A stretch of DNA of 64,000 nt from Drechmeria coniospora (taxonomy: Eukaryota; Ascomycota; Sordariomycetes; Hypocreales; Ophiocordycipitaceae): the NCBI RefSeq assembly GCF_001625195.1, contig NC_054390.1, positions 3,372,027 to 3,436,026 of the forward strand, read 5' to 3'. Below the pieces are notes generated by a model. That model was not told where the DNA came from, made no database searches, and saw only the letters and a list, made by a program, of their open reading frames with translations. This document shows, piece by piece, positions 11,960 through 21,567 of this stretch. How positions within the stretch are numbered: position 1 is the first letter of the stretch; each line of letters begins with the position of its first letter. The position numbers and the translations under genes were made by a program.

Positions 11960-13861
11960 TCAAACATAGTCTTCGTAAGGATCATAAGGTGCGTGCGTCG
12001 TCGGTCCGTAGCCGCGACTCTGCGAGTCGGCCTGGCTCGGCGCGCGCGGCCGATGGGGAAGCGCCTTGCGCTCCATGCGGCTGCGGGAGTCGTCGTGGCC
12101 GCCCTCGAGCTGCGGGTAGATGGTGCTGGATCTGTCGCTGCCGGCGCGGGAGCCGCTCGGCCGGCTCGTCCACGTGATCTCGCCGCCCTCGTTGCTGCAC
12201 TCGATCTCGGCATCCCGCACGCGGACGACGGTGTTTCCCGGAACCTTGATGGTGAATTCCTCGTTGCCGTACGACGAGTGCGTCATGCCCGTCGTGTTGC
12301 TTCGTCTGTAGTCGCTATCATCTCGGCTTCCGCTGCTCCGCGTCGATCGGCTGCTGGGAACCCTGCCTCGCCTCGTCGCCTTGCGCAGCGTCTCGGCCGT
12401 CAGCGGCATCTGGGACCCGCCGCTGACGTCCTCCTGATACTTGAGGGCGGCGTTGATCTTGCTCTGCGCGACGCTCATGCCCCCGCCGCCGGGAGCGCCT
12501 CCGCCGTGAGCGCCTCCGCCGTTGCCGTACGTGGGCGTGTGCCGGCTGCGGTTGGACGACGGCACGATGCCGTACTCTGCCTTTTCGTACGCCAGAGAGT
12601 CGCGTCTCGCCCGTGGCACGACGGCGTGCTTGTGCTCAAACGAAGCGTTGGGGGAGTTGTCGTGAAAGAGGCCGCCGCCGTCGTCGTCGTCGTAGAAGTC
12701 CTCGCCTCGGCTCGCCCTCGCGTCGTGCGCCAACGATCTCCTGTTCGGCGGAGGCGGCCTCGACTGGTCGTGGCGCGAGGGGGGCCGCTGCAGGGGAGGG
12801 GGCCGGAACGGCGTCGTCGGCGGCAGCGCCGACTGCGGCCGGCTGTGGGGGATGTAGTTGGGCGGCGGCATTTTCCGCGCGTCCTCGTCGAGCTTCTTCG
12901 TGCGCAGAGGACGACGGGACACTCGAGGCGCCGACTCGTGGTCGTATCCCTCCGAGGAGCGATACTCCAACGCGGCCTGTCCACGGACGCCCATGGCCGA
13001 CGACGGCCGCGCGTCGAACCGCTGCCTCAGGTGACTCTGCGAGCCGTCGAAGAACGCCGCCGTCGGCCCGACGGGAGAGGCTGGCGGGTAGCCGGCCGAG
13101 TGGTAGCCAGCAGGGGCGTAGCCGGTAGGGGAGGCACCGGCGGCGGACCAAGCGGGCGGCGGAGGGAAGCTGCCGACCATGAACGGCGCCGGTGCCGGCC
13201 CGAGCCCTGGGCCTGGCGGCGTCGAACCTGCATGGAAAAAGGGACCCATCAGCTGCGGCCTGAAAGGCTGCGCGGCGTTTGGAGCGGCCGGCCGCGTCTG
13301 CGCTCTCGGCCGGGAGATGGGCGCGGGTTGCTTCACGCCGTAGCAGGCCGGGTCCTCGGCCACGCGACCGCGGAGGTAAGGCGCTTGCTGGACCATGGGC
13401 ACGGGTTGCGTGACGGCATGCTTCGGGGTCAAAGGCTTCGTCTTCCTCGTCATTGTCGATTCCCTTTCGGCCGCTCCGGCACGGGCCCGCCTCTCTTCGT
13501 CGTCGTCCCTGGATCTCCTCTCCCGCCTCACATCGTCGCGGGCTTGGGCTCGCCCGTCGGGGCCGGCGCTCTCCCTCCGCGACGCCCACCTGACGTCCTT
13601 GGCCTTCCTTTCGGGGAGCCGGGTGGTAGGTTCGGAGTTGTCCGTCAACTCGACGGCCGTTGCGCTGGGCCGCGAGGCGGATGGTCGCTTGTCGGAACGT
13701 GATCGTCCCATGTTGGGGCGCTCCTTGGCGAGAGGCTCCGACATGGCATACTTTCGAGTGCTCTCGATGCCTTCGAAGGAGCCGGCCGAGTCATCTTCGA
13801 CGGCATCTTCGACGTGTGCGACGTGCTGGCCCTTGGAGCTCCGCTTGGAGCTGGTGCTCAT
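11960..13861 (-). CDS. Large intrinsically disordered protein, function unknown
   Basis: The single-exon product has 633 residues. The ATG at 13861 (MSTSSKRSSKG) is chosen; the open frame extends upstream only through a GTG. The composition is dominated by Arg, Ser, Pro and Gly. The first ~170 residues are strongly charged (RRERRSRDDDEERR). Residues about 200-300 are a Pro/Ala/Gly/Tyr-rich stretch with PxxP motifs. Later come poly-Gly and DDDDGGG runs. The C-terminal quarter is less disordered: a SKINAALKYQED helix, then a PLTAETLRKATRRGR block, then NEEFTIKVPGNTVVRVRDAEI, which reads like a short beta-rich segment and is the best candidate for a conserved domain. No catalytic motif, signal peptide or membrane span is visible. 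Coding support comes from consistent codon usage over 1.9 kb and conserved-looking islands. Confidence 0.75.
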   Translation of the reverse strand: MSTSSKRSSKGQHVAHVEDAVEDDSAGSFEGIESTRKYAMSEPLAKERPNMGRSRSDKRPSASRPSATAVELTDNSEPTTRLPERKAKDVRWASRRESAGPDGRAQARDDVRRERRSRDDDEERRARAGAAERESTMTRKTKPLTPKHAVTQPVPMVQQAPYLRGRVAEDPACYGVKQPAPISRPRAQTRPAAPNAAQPFRPQLMGPFFHAGSTPPGPGLGPAPAPFMVGSFPPPPAWSAAGASPTGYAPAGYHSAGYPPASPVGPTAAFFDGSQSHLRQRFDARPSSAMGVRGQAALEYRSSEGYDHESAPRVSRRPLRTKKLDEDARKMPPPNYIPHSRPQSALPPTTPFRPPPLQRPPSRHDQSRPPPPNRRSLAHDARASRGEDFYDDDDGGGLFHDNSPNASFEHKHAVVPRARRDSLAYEKAEYGIVPSSNRSRHTPTYGNGGGAHGGGAPGGGGMSVAQSKINAALKYQEDVSGGSQMPLTAETLRKATRRGRVPSSRSTRSSGSRDDSDYRRSNTTGMTHSSYGNEEFTIKVPGNTVVRVRDAEIECSNEGGEITWTSRPSGSRAGSDRSSTIYPQLEGGHDDSRSRMERKALPHRPRAPSQADSQSRGYGPTTHAPYDPYEDYV

Positions 13862-15699
13862 AGCTAGTTTGCCCAGGCGGTGAGGAGGTGATGGGAGTCT
13901 TTGCCGTGAGGCCACGTTCGGTGCACCCTCGTCCGAGCGAGGGAGGTGCCGCTCCGAGGCGGCCAGGAAGAAGAGGGAGCAGGTTTGGATCGGACGGATG
14001 GATCGACTATGGAAACGGTTGGAGGTTTGGTGCAGGTGAGACCGAGAAGCGTGTCGTCGGACGTCGGGGAGGAGAGCCAGCTGTATAAATTACTAAGGCA
14101 AGGCAGTGTGCAGGGCGGTGCGGCACAGGGGGAGGGGTTCAGCGGTTGGGCGGGTACCGCCGCAGATTGGGTCCGTTCTGGGGGCGTATAATATAGTAAT
14201 ATTACTATTACTTGGACGGAGGTGTAAGTAAGTAATAGTACAAGCATGCTACCTACTGGTACTCCGTAGTAGGCAGAGCATTGCTGGTAGGTGTGTACTC
14301 CGTACTGTAAGTTTTTAGTAAGTAACTAATTAGGTGCACTCTGTACTGGGTACTGGGTACGGTACAAGGTACTGTAACGTATGGAGGAAGTGCATGTACA
14401 GGGTACCAGCACCCCTCTGAGTGGGTGGGTGGGGGGGATTGGTGCAGGGGAGGGGCCGGGATGTAATGGGGAAGGAGGGGCCACGGGGGGCTTGGCCAGG
14501 TCAAGTACAACCAAGTACAGCACATGTACTGTAGACTGTGACTCTAACGTGTACCTACAGAGTGCCTATCGGATGCCGTCAATGTGAAGACTCTAACGTG
14601 CTGTGATCTGCTCTGGATGGCCACGACAGCAAGTCGAAGAAAATATCCCACGTCGTCCGACGATGGCGTCATCCGAACTCGAGGTCAACAAAGCACGGTC
14701 GGATGGCATCCGTTGCCACCGCTGATGACAGCACTTAACCACAACTGCTGTCAGGCGAGGGAAGAATCTGATATTGCCTCTGCAGCGAGTGCGCCTGATG
14801 CTGACAAAATGGTCCGACTTGGCTTGCTCTGCCTAGCGGAAGACGGGTTATGAAAATTCTCTCTAATTTTGACCAGCAGGCATGATTATTTTCTTTCGGC
14901 TCCCCGTGGCAGGATGATGGTTCCAACAGCCGAGGGCCCGACACGACAGACGACCTCCCAACACCTCCTTCTGCTTGCCTTGCCACGCTCGACTTTCTTC
15001 GACGCAGAGTCACACCCACCCACCACCCACCCATCCATCCGCCGACCGACGGAGCTAACCAGTCATCCAACTTGGACTGTCCAACGGAGAAACAGCAGGA
15101 GGGCGAGGAGTTGTCAAGCGTGGGGTGTGGAGTTCGGGATGACAACCGACCAAAACCAGGCAACAGCCGCCGTCTCTTCCTCGTCCCTCCCCTCGGCTGG
15201 ATGGAAGCATTCATTCATTCTTCCTGAAGCAGAATGGTGTTTTCGTGTACAGCGCCGGCTCGACCTGGCCTGCCGACATCGATGCCAGCGTCATGAATCG
15301 TCCCCCATGCACACGTCAGAAACACGCCAGCATACGTGCACCGCGAATAGGTCCATCCCTGATGCGTACTGATAGGCAGCTGAAATGAATGCCTTTCATA
15401 CCGCGCGACAGGAGCGTCGCCATGCCCAAGCATCCGTCGACCAGTGCCCAGCAGGCAACGGTGGGAGGGATGTGCCAGCGAGCGGGGCGTGCCTGCGAGA
15501 AGGTGTCGCTCTAGTGATGGGCAAGCATAGGACGACGCTGGCTCAAGGGCGCCTCGCACCGGTACGGAACCGAGCGTGGACGATGACGGGGCATCTGGTC
15601 CCGTGCACAGCGATAATCATACGGCCAGACATGCGGAACCGGAATCTGCAACGGCGTCAAGAGTCCATTTACCCCCTCTTTGAGAGGGCAAGGCAACGC

Positions 15700-15741
15700 G
15701 CCGCAAGTGGAGGCGCCGCAAGTGGAGGCGCCGCAAGTGGA
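15700..15741 (+). repeat. Tandem 15-bp repeat, 2.8 copies
   Basis: The unit GCCGCAAGTGGAGGC occurs twice in full and a third time over its first 12 bases with no mismatch. Perfect identity suggests recent expansion. Confidence 0.9.
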
Positions 15742-17210
15742 ATTTGACGTTTCGTCAAAGCACGTGGATTCTGTTTCATGGATGGGCTGCGATGACGCAT
15801 CGAAGCGAATGCCATGCCCGGCCATGGAGGAGAATGACGAGCTGTTTGCAAGTGCACCAGCACCCGGCGCTAGACATGGGCGCCGTACGGTCGTATTTGG
15901 TGGCCGAATAATACTGGCGGCCATCACGAGGCACGATTCCCAAACACCTTATGCACGGAGGCGAAAAATTACCAACAATGAATACCACTCACCTGCGCTG
16001 CTAACAAGTCGTCCCCTGCTCGCGCTCGCGGCCTTCCGAGCCCAACTGTGGAGCACCATGATCCATCCGTCTTCCCGCATTCCCGCTCGCTGGGCATTGC
16101 TCGTCTCAGCCTGTCACCTCGTCGTCCCCTAGGCCCCGTACCCACAGGACATGGCGACGGAGGAGGCGAACCGTGCCGCGTACAAAAGTACAAGAATCAA
16201 GGCATCTCGGGAATGCAACCCAAAAGCCGGGGACCACGGTGTCGGATTCCGCCGCTGTGGCCACGCCCCCGGTCTCCGGCACACCTCCTGCAGAAACGGC
16301 GAGTGCGGTACGATGATCACTGCCTGTCTGTCTGCACGCTCGTCTGCCTGCTCGCCTGCCTGCTTACTTGCCCGCCTGGACAGCACTTTTCGCTCTCAGG
16401 GGGGTCGGGGACACAGCAGGCTGCCTGTATGAATGACTTTTTCCAACTACGAGAACGCAGGTGCGTGCCTTGGCTGCCTACGCGTATAGCGTAAGTGGTG
16501 CATCCGTAATTATGCAGCACACGTCTGGGGAACATGTGCAAACGAGAATCTGCGTGCAAGCCAGCCGTTTTCTTTCAACAGCCCTCTCAGATCTCGCTCG
16601 ACGCCGAGAAACATGGCACAATGCACTCGTCTCGCGAGGACCCCTTTGTGATTCGTACCCAAAAAAAGCTTGGGTGTCGTTCCAGTGGCGACACTTGGGT
16701 TCCGACAAAGGAGCGAGGACGGAGCTTAACAAGGAGTACCTGTTGACAGCACACAGGAACATGGACGGGCACATTATTCCTGCGCAAGGAGGTACCGCTG
16801 GTATGAAAACACCAAGATTGCGGGAAGCCAGCAATCACCCGCGCTGACTCACCGCTGCGGATCCTGCTGCCTCGATCAAAGCAAATCCTGCCACATGTCG
16901 CAGGTGGTTCCACGGCGGCGACGGAGGATGGTTGGATGCGGAGGGCACTAACAATATCCTCCCGTCCGCCCGCGAAGCCTAGGGTGGGGATGGTGTGTAC
17001 GGTCGACACTCTCTCACGGCGCCGTGCGACAATGATGTCTGCGGCCACGATCGAAAGGTTCATCGATGCCCAATCGCCCAATCACAGGAGACCCTTCCTG
17101 CAAGACTGCCCTCGAAGGTCGCCCACAGGGGCGGCGTGCGGCCGGTTCACATCCCACGCCGAGTCGTGCAAGCAAGTACGCGCACAAGTTCGCACTCATC
17201 GCCATGCTCG

Positions 17211-17325
17211 CACACGTACACGTACACGCATATGCACACGTACACGCACATGCACACGTACACGCACATGTACACGCACACGCACATGTACACGCACACG
17301 CACATGTGCACGTACGCGAGTACTT
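17211..17325 (+). repeat. ACACGTACACGCACATGC minisatellite
   Basis: About 115 bp of alternating purine-pyrimidine (AC/GT/GC) sequence is built from CACGTACACGCACATG-like units. It is open in several frames, giving spurious HVHAHAH or CTCACAC translations. Long purine-pyrimidine alternation of this kind can favour Z-DNA. Confidence 0.85.
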
Positions 17326-17348
17326 GTTGGCCGCCCCTCCGTTCATTG

Positions 17349-17382
17349 TTCATGGTTCATGGTTCATGGTTCATGGTTCATG
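17349..17382 (+). repeat. Heptanucleotide GTTCATG tandem array
   Basis: Nearly five perfect copies of the seven-base unit GTTCATG follow the purine-pyrimidine minisatellite after a short gap. Confidence 0.9.
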
Positions 17383-19053
17383 TCGCGGCCTGGGGGTCGA
17401 GGAGTCGGCGCGAGATCCTGCTTCCAGACCGGCTGGGCCGAGAGCCACGGGCGAGCTGAGGAATCGAGGAGGGGGGGAGGGGAGGTGCGTCGACGGTGCC
17501 TTGCGAAGATTCGTCTCCTCCACACCATCCATCTTGCACGGCTTCGTTTCTTTCAAAGGATGTCGCTCGTGATCCGAATCCCCATCCGTATCCGTACTCG
17601 TGCTCCATGGCGCCGAAGACGATGGATCACGCTGCCTCCCAACGGATCCTCCCTTGCGTCCGGCTTCGGCACGGCGCCGCCAACACGGCGCATCGCTTTT
17701 TTTATTTTCAACCTTTTGGGGACAAATGGCGAGTGGCAGAGGCCAACGGCGGCGTGCGATTACCGGTCCGTCGCTCCGCCATAACGCGAAGCTCGAGGGC
17801 CATCGATCAATCCAGGCAGCAAGGGAAAAGCCACCAAGAATCACAGGCGCTGCTTGTGCTTGCACCATGCACCATGGCACGTACGCTTGTTCCAGCATCA
17901 GCTCCTCATGTACCGGTCACGTACCTGCGTACGGTGCGAGTGAGCTCGCACCTCCTCGGCCGTCTCGCCGAGTTGGCTCACACGGTGGCAGCTGGCCCAA
18001 CTTGACACCACCAGCGTGCAGAGTACCGGCCATCGATGCATCGGACGGTCCCCTCGTTTCACGCCCTAAATTCCCGTCTCTGCTCCCCGTGCGACTGTCA
18101 AATTCGGTCAAGCCATACCGTTTGATTGGCGCAGGGGTAGGCAGCGCACGCTCGCACCACGCTCGCACCGCCGCCCGCGTCGAAACGGAACGGCACTTGG
18201 GGGTGGAAGGCTGCAGGCGATGAAGGAACGGCAGGTTGTTGACCCGCCGTCAGCCATGCATCCACCCTGTTTCCTCGCCTTTGTGCGGTGGAACATGCCA
18301 GCACCTTCTGGCGCACGAGCAGCAAGAGACAGGGCAGGGCAGACTGCCGTGCCGTGTCCTGGGTTCCGAGCCTGTGACGGCGGCGGCTGGAAGGACGTGG
18401 GTAGATTGAGGGACGGCGCTTGATACGTCCTCGTGGCCTGCAAATGCCCCGTTTCGCCCCTCGTCGAGAGGGGGGACGGAGTTGGGCGTCCGAGGGCCGG
18501 AAAGCGCACAACACGCGTGGCTGACGTATGCGACACTGAGCATCGAAGATGGTGGAGTCGAGCATCTAGAGGTTAGCACCGACGGCGCCGGCATATCGTG
18601 GCAAATCACATCATGGAGATGAGAAGCGTGCGGTGCGGAGAAACAGGCGGCTGCCTGCACCGCGGTAGAGTCCACGGCGCCCGCGTAGCCGGTGAAGCAG
18701 AATGCACCGCGGCCCATGCAGCACAGTGGCCACGGAGCCGCCAGTAGGACTGACAGCAGTTGTTCATCTTGCACGAGTCGAGTCGGGCGAATCGATGACG
18801 TAGCTGGTCCCGAGGTGCATGCGACTCGTCGTCTGCCTGCACGGCACAGCTCTGCATTGCCCTCGCCGGCGCACGCTTCGCCGATGGATTCCGAGTCAGC
18901 CTCTTGTTCAGCCCCTCATGCCAGGTCAGCAGAGGTTGAGAATGGATGTGATGCGGCGATGGATGATGGTCCATGTCGTAGTTTGCGGAAGGAAACGGCG
19001 GCGGCGACGTGGCAATAAAGGATGGATGGAAAGGATGTGTAGTGAGCGAGTGT

Positions 19054-19152
19054 GCTGTACCTCGCACTGTGTCTCGTGCTGTTCCTCGTAACTGTATCTC
19101 GTGCTGTTCCTCGTACTGAACCTCGTGCTGTACCTCGCACTGTACCTCGTAC
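19054..19152 (+). repeat. 12-bp minisatellite (GTGCTGTACCTC type), about 8 copies
   Basis: Units of the form GTRCTGTWCCTC repeat about eight times with single-base variants, including one 13-base unit (GTAACTGTATCTC). The array ends where ordinary spacer DNA resumes. Confidence 0.85.
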
Positions 19153-19742
19153 TATGGCATGACGACTGCATCTACAAGTAGGATGAACACCAAGTAATAC
19201 AGAGTACATGCACTGGAATTACAGCTTGCACCTATTCGTGGCATGCTCAATAATACCTGTTCCTCCCACGGCAACCTACTAGGTAGGTAGTGCGTAGATA
19301 CGTACGTACCGTGAACTGATTGTATTCGGTTCCTTTATCAGTACTAAATGGCAACAACGCTTCATGTACGGAGATCTCTAGCACTTTGTCGCCGCTCGCG
19401 TCATCCATCACCTCGCCGCTCTACATTCTCCCTCGTCTGGGACAAGGTCAAGGTCGGCCGGCTGCGCGCCTCATGGCCCTTCTCCCAACCCGTTCCGTAT
19501 AGTAAAGATGGAGGGGCTCGTCTCGTCAGGGCTCAGGCTAGCAGAGCCAGCGTGGGCCAAATATGGGGAGAAGACTTGTGTTGGTTTCTGCTGCCTTTCT
19601 CGAGTGGTGCCTAGTAGCACAGAAGCAGGGCCGTTTGAGCAGGGAGCCCTGTGTTGCTTCTATAACTTGCTTCGTCGAGGTGGCACCCCCATCGTGGAGT
19701 GGTATGCAGTATTTTGCATACAGCATGTAGCTAGAGTTTGTT

Positions 19743-19975
19743 GCTGTAGCTGGAACTGTAGCTGGAACTGTAGCTGGAACTGTAGCTGCAATTGTAGCTG
19801 CAACTGTACCTGCAACTGTAGCTGGAACTGTACCTGCAACTGTACCTGCAACTGTACCTGCAACTGTAGCAGAAACTGTAGCTGTGGCCGTGGCCGTAGT
19901 TGTGCCTTTAGCTGTACTTGTAACTGTGCTTGAGGCTGTAGCTGTGGCTGTAGCGGTAACTGTCCTCGTACCCGA
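19743..19975 (+). repeat. 12-bp minisatellite (AACTGTAGCTGG type) decaying rightwards
   Basis: The units AACTGTAGCTGG, AACTGTAGCTGC and AACTGTACCTGC repeat regularly to about 19880. They then decay into a looser CTGTAGCTGTGGC pattern to about 19975. The array encodes Cys-Asn-Cys-Ser/Trp repeats in one frame, an artefact of its 12-bp period rather than a gene. Confidence 0.85.
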
Positions 19976-20479
19976 GTACTACGTCCTACTACCTCTAGTA
20001 CCTAGTATTACCTACAAGTATGTATTTCATCCGCAGCCTGTGCCTCGTGGTGTGTGCGCACCAGCCTCTGCGAGCACCCATACCCTAGGACGACGAAAAA
20101 TTCTCCTCGTGACGCCAACATTGGACCACCATTTTCACCAGTCCGTCGCTTCATCGTCTCCCTCCACTACGCCAGCAGACAGGACGGCTTCAGCGGCAAG
20201 CCGTACACTGCCTCCATCCCGCTTGCCAGCCATGCATCCACCTGCCACCGTGCAAGGGTGCTCTGCACGCGGCTCCGTTCGTGGAACTGGCCATGCAAGG
20301 GCCTGAGGAGCACAAGTTTGCACGGCGAACCGGCATCAGAAGCTGTCGGGATGAAAATGACATCCGGCTACTCCCTCGACATGATGCAGACCGAGTCGGA
20401 CATGGAGAGAGGCCGACAGCATGCGGCGAGGCACCATCCCATCAACGCGAGGGTCGGCCGCTTCCCTCCGGCCACCAGC

Positions 20480-21367
20480 TCACGATACAGACGTCGGAAT
20501 GTCCAGGTCGGCGACGACGGCGCGGTGATCGGAGATGTAAAGGCCGTCGTCGAATCTGTTGGCGAGGACGGCAAACGTCTCGATCTTGGCCGTGCGGGGT
20601 TCGTGGATGAAGAGAAAGTCGATGCGGCTGGCCGTCTCGTTCGGGTTCCCAAACCCCGTGTACGTCAGCGTGTTTCCGTGGCGTTGGCTCTCGGGCAGGA
20701 GCGTCGCCATGTCCGACATGCCCGACCCCGGCGCCGTCATGGTCTGGTAAGCGGCCTCGTCCGGCGTGCTGTTCAAGTCGCCGCCGACGACCACGGCCGA
20801 GGCCGACCTCTCGTCGTCATCCGGGCCGGCCCATTCCTTGGCGAAGCGGATGAGCAGCTTGGCGCTGTTCTGGCGAGCGACGACGCCGATGTGGTCAAAG
20901 TGGGTGCTCATGACGACGACGCGGGTGCCGTGGATGCGGTGCCGGAACTCGCCCACGGTGACGATGCGGTTGAGGACGGCATCCCAGCCGCGGGACGGCC
21001 TCTCGGGCGTCGGACTCAACCAGCGCGTCTCGCTGCGCCCGCACTGCCACACGTCTCGTCGGTAGAAGATGGGCGAGAACTCGCCCTCCCTCTCACCCTC
21101 GTCACGCCCGCGGCCGACGTGATCCCACGAGGGGCCGAGATGGGCTTGCACGTCGCCAACCTGCCCGTCGAGGGCCTCCTGGAGGCAGATGAAGGGGCCG
21201 TCGTGGCTCGTCGTGAGGAAGCGCAGCTGAGCGCAGAGCTTCGGGCAGCGGACGCTCCAGGGCGCCTCGCCAGGATCCTGGACACTGCTCTCGTACCGAA
21301 TGTTGAAAGTGACGAGCCGCAGCAAGATTCGATGCGGCCGACGGCCAGCGTCCTCGTGCAGGTGCAT
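20480..21367 (-). CDS. Endonuclease/exonuclease/phosphatase-fold hydrolase
   Basis: The frame from the ATG at 21367 gives 295 residues containing a full EEP (DNase I/IMPase-like) fold. Expected active-site elements are visible: LVTFNIRY (Asn22), ICLQEAL (Glu64), STHFDHIG (His156), GGDLNSTPDE (Asp197, Asn199), RIDFLF (Asp250) and SDHRAVVAD (Asp280-His281). The family cleaves phosphodiester or phosphate-ester bonds with Mg2+. Fungal members of this subtype are mostly uncharacterised, and the substrate could be nucleic acid or a phospholipid/inositol phosphate. The start is uncertain. The same frame continues upstream through TAG (21391-21389) into a hydrophobic stretch (LCLLCCLLLCTLLPW, about 21450-21490) that resembles a signal anchor, so an upstream exon or a mutated start region is possible. 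Confidence 0.85.
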   Translation of the reverse strand: MHLHEDAGRRPHRILLRLVTFNIRYESSVQDPGEAPWSVRCPKLCAQLRFLTTSHDGPFICLQEALDGQVGDVQAHLGPSWDHVGRGRDEGEREGEFSPIFYRRDVWQCGRSETRWLSPTPERPSRGWDAVLNRIVTVGEFRHRIHGTRVVVMSTHFDHIGVVARQNSAKLLIRFAKEWAGPDDDERSASAVVVGGDLNSTPDEAAYQTMTAPGSGMSDMATLLPESQRHGNTLTYTGFGNPNETASRIDFLFIHEPRTAKIETFAVLANRFDDGLYISDHRAVVADLDIPTSVS

Positions 21368-21567
21368 GAAGCTGGATTCCAGTGGAGGCTACGTCGTCGA
21401 TTTCCTCTCGAACGCCGTCGCCGCGGGACAGAAACGGCTGGTGATCCAGGGCAGCAGAGTGCAGAGTAAAAGGCAGCAGAGGAGACAGAGGTGGAATTCT
21501 CGCGAAGATCTCAGCGTGCGGCGGCGTGCGGCCAAGTCAGAGGTCGGCAAGCTAGGGAAGCCAGCCA

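Larger units (their letters stand above)
13862..20479. other. 6.6-kb gene-poor region with simple repeats
   Basis: The bases nearest 13862 are the likely 5' leader of the disordered-protein gene. GTAC-rich blocks occupy about 14180-14560 and 19190-19330. Tandem repeats at 15700, 17211, 17349, 19054 and 19743 are listed separately. Open frames up to 282 codons exist on both strands, but they overlap, have Arg/His/Cys/Ser-rich translations and no domain. I support no gene here, although a short or multi-exon gene could be missed. Confidence 0.5.

Noticed and set aside
11855..13702. 615-codon plus-strand frame
   Set aside because: Antisense of the disordered-protein gene; Arg/Val/Gly-rich without a domain, whereas the minus frame has conserved-looking islands.
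13862..13915. Upstream extension of the disordered protein (reading as MASRQRLPSPPH)
   Set aside because: It would start with GTG; the ATG at 13861 is the first standard start.
20054..21469. 471-codon plus-strand frame
   Set aside because: Antisense to the EEP enzyme, whose active-site motifs fix the minus strand as coding.
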